From positions 62,001 to 126,000 of the forward strand of contig NZ_JACJKA010000005.1 of NCBI RefSeq assembly GCF_016900355.1: a stretch of 64,000 bases of DNA. The letters run 5' to 3'. Within the stretch, counting starts at the first letter, position 1. Each line of letters begins with the position of its first letter. Shown here piece by piece: positions 8,466 through 18,025 of this stretch. The translations under genes were made by a program, and so were the position numbers. The notes beneath the pieces are model-generated. The model was not told where the DNA came from and did no database searches. It saw only the letters and a list, made by a program, of their open reading frames with translations. The DNA is from Bacteroides mediterraneensis (GTDB lineage Bacteria; Bacteroidota; Bacteroidia; Bacteroidales; Bacteroidaceae).

Positions 8466-10772
8466 TTATAAACGATTCTTTTCACTTTGACCAGCACCCC
8501 TTCCTTTATATTTGCTCATCGTAGAGTTAAATGCATAACGTATGGTAAACTGAACAGCCTGTGAATCACTATAGTTCCATTTATCAAGTTTCATTTGAGT
8601 TCCATAGGTTATCATTGAATTACGGGCTGTTTTGAATATATCTGTGGCACTAAGCTGGAAAAACCAGTTACCAATTGTTTTGGTTACACCCAGATTTATT
8701 TGCCATGACGGTTTTAGTGTAACCACATCCATATCTCCCGATGAATGATATAGCATATCACCTGTAATGGTGAAACCTTTTCCGACAGATATACTATTGT
8801 AGAAATTGATAAACAACAATGGATTGTTCATTCGCAGTTCTGTCCCCATAAATGGTATTTTAAGGTTTTGTCCCATCAGATTAAATTGGAGACGAGGTGA
8901 CCAGATTGATATTTTAGGGGATAGAGATACCATCGCTGTATATTTTGAGATATGATCATAATTCATATAAGTCATCAGATTTACAGGTTCTCCTTCCTTA
9001 TATGCTTCCACAATCCCGACTATAGCATCTTTTACATATTGATAGCCTGCTGAAAAGAAAACCCATTTGTAAATGCCAGCCAAAGAAACATCGTGATTCA
9101 TTTCCGGTTTCAATAGAGGATTCCCTGTCTCATAGGTAAAGCGGTCATCATATTGTATATTGCTGCTTAATTGACTATACAGCGGCCGCCTTGTCTTGGC
9201 AGTATATGATAGCGTAAACTTAGCTTTTTTAATAGGGAATGTAAAGTCTATATTGGGAAACAGACGGTCATATTTTCGGCTTTGCTCTGATATCAAGAAC
9301 CCATTCTCATAGTAATCGGATATGGTATGCTCATACCTTAATCCCCCTGAAAGTTCATACACTCCTATGGGGAAAGTGGCACTTATGAAACCAGCAATAT
9401 TATGTTCCTTGATATTGTCATCTGCATCCGGCAAAAAATCATTATAGTTATCATATCGGTCAGTTCTATTTGTATAAGTGTACTCATAACCGGCCTCAAG
9501 TGTATTTTTGCCAAAGTCGTAATCCAGGACGGATTTGGAGGCAAACATTGAACTGTTGATGTGATTCAGGCTGCTTATTGTCGATTCTCCTTCCGATAAA
9601 CTGACTTCATCTATTTCCTGTTCAGCTTTATTGCGACTTGAATAATAGTCGTTATTTACAGTAAGCGTCCAATCACCATATTCACCTATGTAATACATAT
9701 TCAATATGTTCGTCGGCACATTCTTTCTTTTCCAGTAGGTATAGTAATCTATTTTATCATCAAGGGCACCATTTAATTCGATTGTTTCATGTGTGGTCCA
9801 GTCTGAATGATTATAAGGTGTACCTCGAAATTCATATTTTGCTCCCAATACATTCTTAGGGTTTATTTGCCAGTTGAGACCTAAATTGGCATTATAAGTT
9901 GTGCTGACAGGCAATATGATAATGTCAGAATTCAGCTCATACAGATTATGCCCAGTATTTATCATGGTGACATTGTTCTGCTGCTGATATCGTCTTGAAT
10001 GGTCAAAAGCAAAGGCCCCGAATATGTCAAGATTATTCTTCCTGAAATTGAGAGAAAGGTTGTCTGAATTAGACCAGGAGTGAGCAGCCCGGACGACACC
10101 TTGTATTGAGCCGCTTAATCCGTCTCCTTGTTTCTTGATTGTGCGGACTAATAACACCGATTTTACTTCCGCGCCATATTTAGCCCCCGGATTACTGATG
10201 ACTTCTACACTTGCAATATCTTTTGATGACAATCTATATAATTCGCTGTTGTCCGTCAGTTTTCTCCCATTCACATATATGATTGGTGTCCCTTTGCCAA
10301 AAACAGTAAATTTGTCATCTTCACGCATCACGCCCGGAAGTTGTCCAATCACATCCATTGCATTCCCGAGCAGGCTCAAAACAGACCCATTTACAGTTGT
10401 GATTATACCCCCTTTTGTCAAATGTTGAGAAGGTCGTTTTGCCGTTACCGTAACTTCGTCCAATAGGATATTGTCTGAAACAAGTACGAGTGTTCCAATA
10501 TCATTTTTCTCATCCAGCGTTTTTATAATTGTCTTGTATCCGAGAGCGGAAATTTGTAGAAACTTTGCTTTTGCATAATCGGTAAAAAAATCAAATTTAC
10601 CACTTGCGTCTGTTACTGTTCCTGCGATATATACGGAATCAGCACCCATCAAAATAACATTTGCAAACTCTACGGGGTTTTGATTCTCGTCACATACCGC
10701 ACCTTTGATTTGCGCCTTGACTGTAAATGGCACAATCATTAAAACAAAAATAAATAAAAGATTTCTTTTCAT
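8466..10772 (-). CDS. Outer-membrane beta-barrel protein of the TonB-receptor type
   Basis: A 768-residue outer-membrane protein. Signal peptide MKRNLLFIFVLMIVPFTVKA, a carboxypeptidase-regulatory-like beta-sandwich (about 22-105, IKGAVCDENQNPVEFANV), a plug-like domain (about 115-215, with VIGQLPGVMREDD and VYVNGRKL-like IIYVNGRKL), then a long barrel ending KYKGRGAGQSEKNRL, the usual tail of the outer membrane beta-barrel (OMP_b-brl_3) family. Start: ATG 10772 is preferred over 10784, because a -7 box at 10800-10807 would leave only about 8 nt of leader for the upstream ATG. The gene is visibly AT-richer than the trp and two-component genes. The upstream neighbour is a TPR regulator. The substrate is unknown. 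Confidence 0.85.
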   Translation of the reverse strand: MKRNLLFIFVLMIVPFTVKAQIKGAVCDENQNPVEFANVILMGADSVYIAGTVTDASGKFDFFTDYAKAKFLQISALGYKTIIKTLDEKNDIGTLVLVSDNILLDEVTVTAKRPSQHLTKGGIITTVNGSVLSLLGNAMDVIGQLPGVMREDDKFTVFGKGTPIIYVNGRKLTDNSELYRLSSKDIASVEVISNPGAKYGAEVKSVLLVRTIKKQGDGLSGSIQGVVRAAHSWSNSDNLSLNFRKNNLDIFGAFAFDHSRRYQQQNNVTMINTGHNLYELNSDIIILPVSTTYNANLGLNWQINPKNVLGAKYEFRGTPYNHSDWTTHETIELNGALDDKIDYYTYWKRKNVPTNILNMYYIGEYGDWTLTVNNDYYSSRNKAEQEIDEVSLSEGESTISSLNHINSSMFASKSVLDYDFGKNTLEAGYEYTYTNRTDRYDNYNDFLPDADDNIKEHNIAGFISATFPIGVYELSGGLRYEHTISDYYENGFLISEQSRKYDRLFPNIDFTFPIKKAKFTLSYTAKTRRPLYSQLSSNIQYDDRFTYETGNPLLKPEMNHDVSLAGIYKWVFFSAGYQYVKDAIVGIVEAYKEGEPVNLMTYMNYDHISKYTAMVSLSPKISIWSPRLQFNLMGQNLKIPFMGTELRMNNPLLFINFYNSISVGKGFTITGDMLYHSSGDMDVVTLKPSWQINLGVTKTIGNWFFQLSATDIFKTARNSMITYGTQMKLDKWNYSDSQAVQFTIRYAFNSTMSKYKGRGAGQSEKNRL

Positions 10773-10799
10773 ACTTACTTGCATTTTTATGACTCAATG

Positions 10800-10807
10800 C
10801 AAAAGTA
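10800..10807 (-). promoter_or_regulatory. Probable -7 element of the beta-barrel gene
   Basis: Reads TACTTTTG on the minus strand, a full match to TAnnTTTG, with the expected start site about 20 nt before ATG 10772. The TPR regulator gene has the identical octamer at 12538-12545. Confidence 0.6.
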
Positions 10808-10838
10808 TGATTTTAGTTATAGGAGCTTCAGGACTATG

Positions 10839-10859
10839 CATTGCAGATTTATTGCAATG
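10839..10859. promoter_or_regulatory. Dyad upstream of the beta-barrel promoter, candidate operator
   Basis: Perfect 7-bp inverted repeat CATTGCA / TGCAATG with a 7-nt spacer, about 32 bp upstream of the -7 box. This is a position where an activator could bind. The adjacent TPR-HTH regulator is the obvious candidate, but the link is inference. Confidence 0.4.
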
Positions 10860-10918
10860 AAGGTTTCCGTGTTTCACTTTTGTTTCAACCCCTGTATATT
10901 ATAATGTATATCAGCCTA

Positions 10919-12520
10919 TTATCTACCGAATATAAATTGATACATCTGAGGGTCAAGCTTTTCTTTAAGTCTGCTTTTTCGGGTTCTGATAGCGTTTTCC
11001 GAAGCTCCCATGCACTTGGAAATCGTTGTATTATTTATTTTCAGAAGACAAAAGAGACATAGTGTCAAATCATCCAGATTGACTCCATTGCCTGCCGCTT
11101 TTATATCGATTATCATGTCTGTGAATTCTTCGAATAACTGTTTCCTGAGCTTGTCCCTTTCTGCAGGCGGAAGAAAAGAACCATTGGAATGCTTGTCATT
11201 CCCTTCCAATATTTGAAGTTTCTTCATCCATCCATTCCGAATGAAATTGTCTCTGCAAATTTCTACTCTTTTCTTCCAAATTTTAGTCAATTCAGAATTT
11301 TGGTCATTTTCAGAATCGATAGATTGTAATTCTATCTGATTGACACGAATCTGGTCCAGTTCTTTTCTTATTTTGATATATCGTTTCTTGTTATTTCTGT
11401 CGTATAGGAAGAACAATATTATACCAAAGAATACGATTGACAATATGATGACAATCTTTCTTTGGGTTCTTAGTTGAGATTCATGAATGTGTTTCTGCAA
11501 TAGTAAGTTGTTGCTTGAAATCTCATTATTCAGAGCTTCTTTTCTTGAAATGACTTGTGAAATTGAATCGTTCCTTGAAATCCCTTCACTTGCAGAAACT
11601 TCTTCACCCAAGGTGTATTTTACACATGCATTGAGTATTCTAAGACTGTTGTATGTATTGATTGAATACTTATCAGGGGCGCTACTATATAACGAATCAG
11701 CTTTGTCGCAAAAATATTTTGCAATGCCTGTATGCCTGTTGTTTAGATTGAGAAAACCTAATGTAATCAATTTTCCCAAACTGTTTTCAGGTAATTCCGT
11801 TAAATAGCTTTTGGCTTTTTCGTAATTTACGCCTGGCGTATTTGCATAATTCAGCACATAGGTGGTATAATTAGATTCTCCTTTATCTTGTTGTGAAAAA
11901 TCAATGGCGCGGGCGATATAAACCAATGCGGAGTCATTTTCATTGATGAAGCCATAGCAGGCTCCAATTTGGTGCAGAGCATAGGCCTTTTGTTGTGCTG
12001 TCTCCGCATAAGTTAATGCTTCCCTTGCATATAGTATTGCTTTATTGTAATCTTTTTCAGCAGACGGTTCACAATAAATATCTGCCAGTTTCATATACAA
12101 AGAATACAGCTGGGTTTTATTTCCCTCACCTATCATGTTGATTGACTGCTGCCAATAATAGAACATTGAATCCTGTTGTCCACGCCACATCGCCTGATAG
12201 ACTTTGAGTTGATAGGCTTTGAATAGCTCTATACTGTCACAATTCTGCTTGAAATATGATACACTGTTGTCCAATAGGCTATCAGAGGCAAAGGCTTTGC
12301 TTTGTTGAAGTTTTGTCGTAGCGAGCAATATGCCGCATCGTGCTCTTTGTTGCTGGGTCAATTTTGAATATGGATATAATGTTTCCAGTATTGTTTGGGC
12401 AGAATCGGGATGCTCAACGGCCATTGATTCTGCCGTATCTAAAATCCTCTCTTTTTGTGTGGAATTGTTACAAGCACATAACGCCACTGCTAATATAATG
12501 ACATATAGTATATTTCTCAT
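10919..12520 (-). CDS. Lipid-anchored TPR regulator with transmembrane helix and C-terminal HTH
   Basis: A 533-residue protein with a lipoprotein signal (lipobox ALCAC, Cys17). An extracytoplasmic helical region with TPR-like repeats follows (about 30-310), then a coiled segment, one TM helix at about 355-376 (IVIILSIVFFGIILFFLY), and a cytoplasmic part. The C-terminal 60 residues look like a LuxR/GerE-type helix-turn-helix: LDDLTLCLFCLLKINNTTISKCMGASENAIRTRKSRLKEKL read in pieces. This layout is common in Bacteroides for membrane-bound one-component regulators. It lies directly upstream of the beta-barrel gene, same strand, and likely controls it. AT-rich like its neighbour. Confidence 0.75.
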   Translation of the reverse strand: MRNILYVIILAVALCACNNSTQKERILDTAESMAVEHPDSAQTILETLYPYSKLTQQQRARCGILLATTKLQQSKAFASDSLLDNSVSYFKQNCDSIELFKAYQLKVYQAMWRGQQDSMFYYWQQSINMIGEGNKTQLYSLYMKLADIYCEPSAEKDYNKAILYAREALTYAETAQQKAYALHQIGACYGFINENDSALVYIARAIDFSQQDKGESNYTTYVLNYANTPGVNYEKAKSYLTELPENSLGKLITLGFLNLNNRHTGIAKYFCDKADSLYSSAPDKYSINTYNSLRILNACVKYTLGEEVSASEGISRNDSISQVISRKEALNNEISSNNLLLQKHIHESQLRTQRKIVIILSIVFFGIILFFLYDRNNKKRYIKIRKELDQIRVNQIELQSIDSENDQNSELTKIWKKRVEICRDNFIRNGWMKKLQILEGNDKHSNGSFLPPAERDKLRKQLFEEFTDMIIDIKAAGNGVNLDDLTLCLFCLLKINNTTISKCMGASENAIRTRKSRLKEKLDPQMYQFIFGR

Positions 12521-12537
12521 ATTTGTCCCTTTTGATG

Positions 12538-12545
12538 CAAAAGTA
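12538..12545 (-). promoter_or_regulatory. Probable -7 element of the TPR regulator gene
   Basis: TACTTTTG on the minus strand matches TAnnTTTG, 18 nt before the start codon. Confidence 0.55.
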
Positions 12546-12621
12546 TATATTTCTTTTTATTGCTATCCTATAATTGAAATATAATATGTGGACGCTTATT
12601 CATGAATTGTACCATTCTTAT

Positions 12622-12662
12622 TAAAAAAATCCCCCGTACTTACCACAAGCACGAGGGACTCT
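12622..12662 (-). terminator. Intrinsic terminator of the peptide transporter gene
   Basis: On the minus strand TCCCTCGTGCTTG and AAGTACGGGGGA pair around a short loop, followed by a run of T (seen as AAAAAAA at 12623-12629 on the plus strand). It sits 20-60 nt past the transporter stop codon. Confidence 0.75.
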
Positions 12663-12683
12663 CTATGTAATCTGTCTAAAAGT

Positions 12684-14240
12684 TTATTTCGCTACACGTT
12701 CCAGCCATTTCACCATGAACAGCATGACTCCCATTGAAACGAGGCATACGATCATGAAAATAGCCCAGCAATATCCGATAGGAATGGCATTATACATAAG
12801 AGGGCCAATCCACAACAGAAGATTACCTACAGCAGTTGCACCCAGCCACAATCCCTGGCAAAGTCCTAAAAGATGCTTTGGAGCTACCTTCGAAACGAAT
12901 GACAATCCAAGTGGAGAGATAAACAACTCGGCCACAGTAAGCAGGAAGTAAAGAACAATCAATACCCATGCACCTGCCTTTACCTGCTGGTCAATAGGAA
13001 GTTCCCGATATTCAGCAGCAGAAGGATAACCCATAATGAGTGAATATGCAGACAAGAAGAGATAAGCCAGACCAGCGATGAACATACCGATGGCAATCTT
13101 ACGCGGAGTAGAAATCTCCTTGCCTCTTCTTGAAAGAGAACCAAAAATCATCATGATAATCGGAGTCAATGTAATCACAAAGAACGGATTCACAGCCTGC
13201 CATATTTCCGGAGCAATGGTGGATGTATCTACGAAGTCTCTCGCAAAGAGTGAAAGTGAAGTACCGTTCTGATGGAATGAGAACCAGAAGAAAATAACCA
13301 CCCCAAGCACTGCAAACAATGCGTAAAGACGCTGTTTGATTTCCTTCGCCATGGCAGTCTTTTCTTCAGCTGAATAAGTAACAGCAGCTGCGGCTTCTTT
13401 CTTTCCCGGATTTGGGAACTTACTCTTGGTCACAAAGAAGATAACCAAAGAAATAAGCATTGCGGCCACAGATGCCAAAAATGAATAATGAATACCTTCA
13501 TTAAATATCTGCAAATACTGTGCGCAAGAAGCAGCCATATCGGTAGTTGCGCCCACACATTGTGACATCAATTGATTCAAGTTGCCCATCGCCTCAGCCG
13601 ACATGCCGTCAGCCCCTTTCGCTATATATTCATGGCACAGAGCAGGAAGACCTGCATTGTAGACCATATTGTGTGCACTCAGCCACCAGCTTCTCAACAG
13701 AGGAGCGATAAACGGAGCGATAAGTCCACCAATATTAATAAATACATAAAATATCTGGAATCCGGAATCTCTCTTACTTTTAGCTTCAATCAGTTCCTTT
13801 TCCCCCTTCTTTGCAGCCTCTGCCTCAAGATCATCGTACATCTGACCTACAATAGCCTGAAGGTTTCCCTTGAACAGACCGTTACCAAATGCGATGAAGA
13901 ACAAGGCAATACAAGTAAGTGTAAGCAACCATGATGTATTGCCTGCATTGGCAGTAATAGGAATAGATAATGCAATATATCCCACAGCCATGACCACGAG
14001 ACCGGCCATGATTGTACCTTTATAATTCTGCTTTCTGTCGGCTATCAGACCCCCTACAAGACTTAACAGATAAATACCTGCATAAAAGAATGAATAGATA
14101 AGTGTACTTTTTTCCTCACTTATACCAAATTTAGAACAAAGAAATAATACCAATACGGCATTCATGATGTAGTAGCCGAAACGCTCCCCCATGTTAGAAA
14201 GTGCAGCAGGTATCAGACCTTTAGGATGCTTGTTAAACAT
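12684..14240 (-). CDS. POT-family proton-coupled oligopeptide transporter
   Basis: Inner-membrane symporter of 518 residues, PTR2/POT branch of the major facilitator superfamily, taking up di- and tripeptides. N-terminal GERFGYYIMNAVLVLFL carries the ExxERFxYY-like family signature (here NMGERFGYY). GGLIADRK follows TM2, and FFIAFGNGLFKGNLQAIVG with the FYVFINIGG segment is typical. About 12-14 hydrophobic segments are visible. It is transcribed alone, with its own promoter and terminator. Confidence 0.88.
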   Translation of the reverse strand: MFNKHPKGLIPAALSNMGERFGYYIMNAVLVLFLCSKFGISEEKSTLIYSFFYAGIYLLSLVGGLIADRKQNYKGTIMAGLVVMAVGYIALSIPITANAGNTSWLLTLTCIALFFIAFGNGLFKGNLQAIVGQMYDDLEAEAAKKGEKELIEAKSKRDSGFQIFYVFINIGGLIAPFIAPLLRSWWLSAHNMVYNAGLPALCHEYIAKGADGMSAEAMGNLNQLMSQCVGATTDMAASCAQYLQIFNEGIHYSFLASVAAMLISLVIFFVTKSKFPNPGKKEAAAAVTYSAEEKTAMAKEIKQRLYALFAVLGVVIFFWFSFHQNGTSLSLFARDFVDTSTIAPEIWQAVNPFFVITLTPIIMMIFGSLSRRGKEISTPRKIAIGMFIAGLAYLFLSAYSLIMGYPSAAEYRELPIDQQVKAGAWVLIVLYFLLTVAELFISPLGLSFVSKVAPKHLLGLCQGLWLGATAVGNLLLWIGPLMYNAIPIGYCWAIFMIVCLVSMGVMLFMVKWLERVAK

Positions 14241-14302
14241 AAATAATGAAGATTTTAATAGTTAATAGTGTTAATACTCGTATATATTCTGTCTCTAGTT
14301 CG

Positions 14303-14310
14303 CAAATATA
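14303..14310 (-). promoter_or_regulatory. Probable -7 element of the peptide transporter gene
   Basis: TATATTTG on the minus strand, a full match to TAnnTTTG, 62 nt before the start codon. The leader between them contains three TTAATA hexamers (about 14254-14276) of unknown meaning. Confidence 0.6.
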
Positions 14311-14346
14311 CAATTATTCAGATAAATATGCAAAATGGAGATTCAT

Positions 14347-17346
14347 TTACTCCGCTCCATCCGGAAGCCTTCCACGATAGGCCCGATTCATAACCCGTTC
14401 AAAACTATGAATGATTTCCTGTCCCATGTTGACACGGGTACTGTCCACCTTCCGAATCTCAACCGGGGTTACTGCATTTTTATACTTCGCCTTTCCGATG
14501 CGTATCTTCATCTTATCCAGGTTTCCGGTAATGTTGACACCCGCCTTGAACGGCAACGGCGATTTCAAAATGGAGATATGGTAATTAAAGTTCATATCCA
14601 GTCCCTGCGTTCCTCCTACTGCCGCCTTATAACGGTCTATCTGAAGCACGAAAGGATAGACGGTGACATTTCCATCTTTCACGGTCAGATTCACCGAGAT
14701 ACTGTCGAACACATTCCGTTTCTTGTTCTTGAACATCAGCGTCTTGGATATTTCTGCAAAGGTTTCTCCATCCATCAGGACCAGACTGTCACCTTTGATG
14801 TGTATGGCTGCCTTCAACGTCGGAATCTTCACGTTCAGATTGGAATCAAGTACTGCTTCAGCAGCCGCATCAAAATCGACCATTCCCTTGAACGAACGCA
14901 ACATCGGCACAATCGTATCCAAAGAAGGAATGAAATCGACCAGCTTTCCGATATTAACTTGCCGCAACCGGAAATCAAATCCTGCATATCCACGAGTCTT
15001 TTTGCGAGCGCGATATACCAAAGTCGTTTCCACATCTGCACCCAGACCTTTCATTGTCAGTTTTCTCAAATATACGGCCTGATTACGAATATCCACCGCT
15101 CCTTTTACTTGCTCAAAGACCATATTGCCATACGTCACCTTGTTCAGATTGGTTTTCAGCTCGAAATCGATCTTCGGCGGAATGACAAACAATTGCAACG
15201 GTTCAGTACTTGACACCGTATCCGTTTCTGCCTGAAGTGTATCCTGAGGAAAGTTCAATGCATTGATCAACTGGTTGCAGTCCAAGTTACGGGAAGAAAT
15301 CTCCAGATTGGCCTTCAACATTTTGCCTTTCTTCATGGCTGCATACAGCCCATATACCGCTCCACTTGCCGTCAGATTGGAACGCCCGATACGAAGGCTG
15401 GCATTTTTCAGCGTAATCTTCCGGTCGCCGACCGTCACAGCCGTTTTTCGCATCCTTACCGGCAAAGCCAGTTCCGGTGTCCGGAGGGTAAGCCGGTTAA
15501 ATCCGACAATTCCTTTCGGAAGCCAGAGCGAATCCCGCACTTTGTCTGCCGACAAATTAAAGCCACCCTTGTCCATGCCCATCTTCATGTTACCCATCCG
15601 GCAGAAAAGCGTATCGGTTTCCAAGGCTACCTTTACATTCGGCATGGAAGGGTTCCGCTTGCTGGGCTGCAAATGTAAAGAAGCTTTCGCCTTTTTACTG
15701 AATACCCTCAATGAGTCTCCTATTCCTCCTTTCAGACGACTCATCTGCAATTTACACTCCACATCAATCAAACGAGTGGTATCCTGAGGATTTGTTGATT
15801 TAATGGTCGCATTCAGCGCCTCCAGTTCGGCCGACAGGGTCGAAGCCCGCAACACTGCCTTCTGAATATTAATCTGAGCCGCCAGGTTATCTTCTCCGAT
15901 GAAACGTAAAGCCGCATTGCTGGTAAACTCAAAATTCTTCTTCGTATCACGCAAATACATATTCTGCATGTCCAGTTTTCCTTTCAGACGTACCCGTCCC
16001 CAGTCTTGTTTCTGAATAGACGACAAGCGACAGCGCAACCGGAAATCGGCTCCTACCCGTCCTCCGATAGACACTCCTTCTTGCAAAGGAAACGTCTTGG
16101 CCAACGATGTCAGGTCAATCTCCGAACGAGTGTGAAACGTGATGTCAGGATCACCCAACAAGTCTTTCACCTCTCCATCGGCCAATATATCCGTATGAGC
16201 CCCCTTAAACTGGAAAATCTCCAGATGAGCGTACGACTCCTTTTGACGCATCAAATCGACGTAACCGTTGAATTCCGCCGTCAGTTCATCCACTCCATAA
16301 GGCAAATCGGCATACTTAGCCGAAGCCTTCTGTATGTTCACCTTTAACGTTGCCTCCGGCATGTGCTGCTTACCGTAAAGTCCCTTCAAGGTACCTTCCA
16401 GCGTAACTTCTCCGTTAGCCGTAAGCTTCTGACGCTTCAACACACTCTCCGGAACCATGTTCAATACCGTTTCCAAAGAAGGTGCATGCAGTCTGTAGCC
16501 TATATCCACCCGAGCCGGACCACCCACGCTGTCTCTGCCAAGTGTTCCCGACACATCGAGTGCCACTCCGTTCAACGTCAATCCAGTATCTTTAAAGGTC
16601 AGCGTCCTAGAAGCACGATCCAGCTGCATATCCGCATTCAACCCTACGGCCAAATGATTGACCAGCAACTGTCCGTCTTGCCAGAAAAGCAGATTCTCAT
16701 TGTCATATTGCAGTGCCAGCATCGAATAATCCTTTTTCAAGGAAGCCTTCAAATTCAGATTCAAATTCTGTATCCGGGCATATACCCTTGTGTTCCGGTC
16801 ATCAAACGTCACATTCGACCGCTTCAAAGAGACCCGATTGATTTCTATCTCCTGAATCGTGGTATCCCTTTGCGCCACTGTATCCTCTTCCAGCTGGTCG
16901 TCCGTATTCTTCACGATATTCCAGTTGCTTTTTCCCTCTTTGTTGGTAAATGCGTATACCGAAGCATCCTCCAGTCCCAAATACCGGAGATTGATTTTAT
17001 GTTTCCATAAATAATCTATGGGATTGACCACTACCACGCATTTCTTGAACGAAACCAGCGAATCGGTTTTCTGCCACAACGTATCATTCATCGCCTTGGA
17101 TACCAATACTCCGTCCGTTACTTTCAGTCCGAAACGCGGAAAAGTAGAAAAGAACGTCAGTTCCACTTTCTCCATCTCCAAATGGGCATTCAACGTACGG
17201 TTAGCCACATTCAAGACCACCGGAGTCAGTTTTTCCGGCGTAAAAATAAAATTCACCACGATTGTCACGGCCAGCAAGAAAACAACCAATAACGAACCAA
17301 GTGAAATAGCCGTCAGCCGGATAGTTTTACGTAATTTCTTGTTCAT
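14347..17346 (-). CDS. AsmA-family envelope protein
   Basis: A large 999-residue protein with an N-terminal TM anchor at about residues 9-33 (LTAISLGSLLVVFLLAVTIVV) and a long periplasmic beta-rich body, typical of AsmA/TamB-type bridge proteins that move phospholipids or assist outer-membrane assembly. The N-terminal block FTPEKLTPVVLNVANRTLNA and the FDFRLRQVNIGKLVDFIPS region near the C-terminus fit the family. Start: ATG 17346 (MNKKLRK) follows AAGGA at a good distance. ATG 17373 and 17469 give longer in-frame forms, but the latter overlaps the upstream gene. Likely co-transcribed with the phosphopantetheinyl transferase gene. Confidence 0.8.
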   Translation of the reverse strand: MNKKLRKTIRLTAISLGSLLVVFLLAVTIVVNFIFTPEKLTPVVLNVANRTLNAHLEMEKVELTFFSTFPRFGLKVTDGVLVSKAMNDTLWQKTDSLVSFKKCVVVVNPIDYLWKHKINLRYLGLEDASVYAFTNKEGKSNWNIVKNTDDQLEEDTVAQRDTTIQEIEINRVSLKRSNVTFDDRNTRVYARIQNLNLNLKASLKKDYSMLALQYDNENLLFWQDGQLLVNHLAVGLNADMQLDRASRTLTFKDTGLTLNGVALDVSGTLGRDSVGGPARVDIGYRLHAPSLETVLNMVPESVLKRQKLTANGEVTLEGTLKGLYGKQHMPEATLKVNIQKASAKYADLPYGVDELTAEFNGYVDLMRQKESYAHLEIFQFKGAHTDILADGEVKDLLGDPDITFHTRSEIDLTSLAKTFPLQEGVSIGGRVGADFRLRCRLSSIQKQDWGRVRLKGKLDMQNMYLRDTKKNFEFTSNAALRFIGEDNLAAQINIQKAVLRASTLSAELEALNATIKSTNPQDTTRLIDVECKLQMSRLKGGIGDSLRVFSKKAKASLHLQPSKRNPSMPNVKVALETDTLFCRMGNMKMGMDKGGFNLSADKVRDSLWLPKGIVGFNRLTLRTPELALPVRMRKTAVTVGDRKITLKNASLRIGRSNLTASGAVYGLYAAMKKGKMLKANLEISSRNLDCNQLINALNFPQDTLQAETDTVSSTEPLQLFVIPPKIDFELKTNLNKVTYGNMVFEQVKGAVDIRNQAVYLRKLTMKGLGADVETTLVYRARKKTRGYAGFDFRLRQVNIGKLVDFIPSLDTIVPMLRSFKGMVDFDAAAEAVLDSNLNVKIPTLKAAIHIKGDSLVLMDGETFAEISKTLMFKNKKRNVFDSISVNLTVKDGNVTVYPFVLQIDRYKAAVGGTQGLDMNFNYHISILKSPLPFKAGVNITGNLDKMKIRIGKAKYKNAVTPVEIRKVDSTRVNMGQEIIHSFERVMNRAYRGRLPDGAE

Positions 17347-17384
17347 CTTTTTCCTTAAAATAAAATCATCCATCATTTGTCTCG

Positions 17385-18023
17385 TTATGTACCCATGCCA
17401 TACGTACAGACAAACTCCGGATGAATCAGATAATGAATCATAAAATGCCTGGATGAATCCGGGCGGCAAAATTCTCCCCTAAACGTCCCGGAAGCAGCCA
17501 GTTTGAAGGGTTTCACTTTCAGATGAGCCAGGAAGTCGACTTCTGCACAATCCAGCACCTTGAACATCGTTTCCTTGGCAGACCAGTGCAACAACAGTTG
17601 ATATAGTTCTTCCTGTGGTTCCATATTTTTCCGGTCGGGCATTTCATCGTCCCGTACAAAACGAGAAACCACCTTCCGGACCCTCTCGCCATACCACTCG
17701 ATATCAATTCCCGGAGAGGCAGTGGCATGCAAGCCTACAGCCACATAATTTCGGGTGTGAGAGATGGAAATACGCCTGCTATCCTCCCACAGGAAAGGCT
17801 TTCCCGACAGCTCATGCCCAATTCGGACCTCCTTTCCACACAAGGTTTTCAGCAGAACCCGTACAGCCAGATATTCCAACTTCCGCGAAGGAGCCTTCAA
17901 ACGGTCCAGTTCTTCCTGTACCCTCGTATCCGACAGGCAGGCACGAAGCTCTTCTGGCGTTTCGGTCACTCGCCAGATGCCCCATCTTCCTTCCTCTTCT
18001 TCCCAGGTCTTCCACAGCGGCAT
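17385..18023 (-). CDS. 4'-phosphopantetheinyl transferase superfamily protein
   Basis: A 212-residue Sfp-type enzyme that would transfer phosphopantetheine from CoA to a carrier protein. The diagnostic magnesium-binding motif is GIDIEWYGERV, and the second motif WSAKETMFK supplies the Glu and Lys. SISHTRNYVAVGL precedes them in the expected order. Starts 2 nt after the GldE-like gene stop, so translation is probably coupled. Carrier protein partner is not in the window. Confidence 0.88.
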   Translation of the reverse strand: MPLWKTWEEEEGRWGIWRVTETPEELRACLSDTRVQEELDRLKAPSRKLEYLAVRVLLKTLCGKEVRIGHELSGKPFLWEDSRRISISHTRNYVAVGLHATASPGIDIEWYGERVRKVVSRFVRDDEMPDRKNMEPQEELYQLLLHWSAKETMFKVLDCAEVDFLAHLKVKPFKLAASGTFRGEFCRPDSSRHFMIHYLIHPEFVCTYGMGT

Positions 18024-18025
18024 AA

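Noticed and set aside
14335-15213. 292-codon plus-strand frame over the 3' end of the AsmA-like gene
   Set aside because: Antisense to a gene with a clear signal anchor and family features; the composition is not protein-like.
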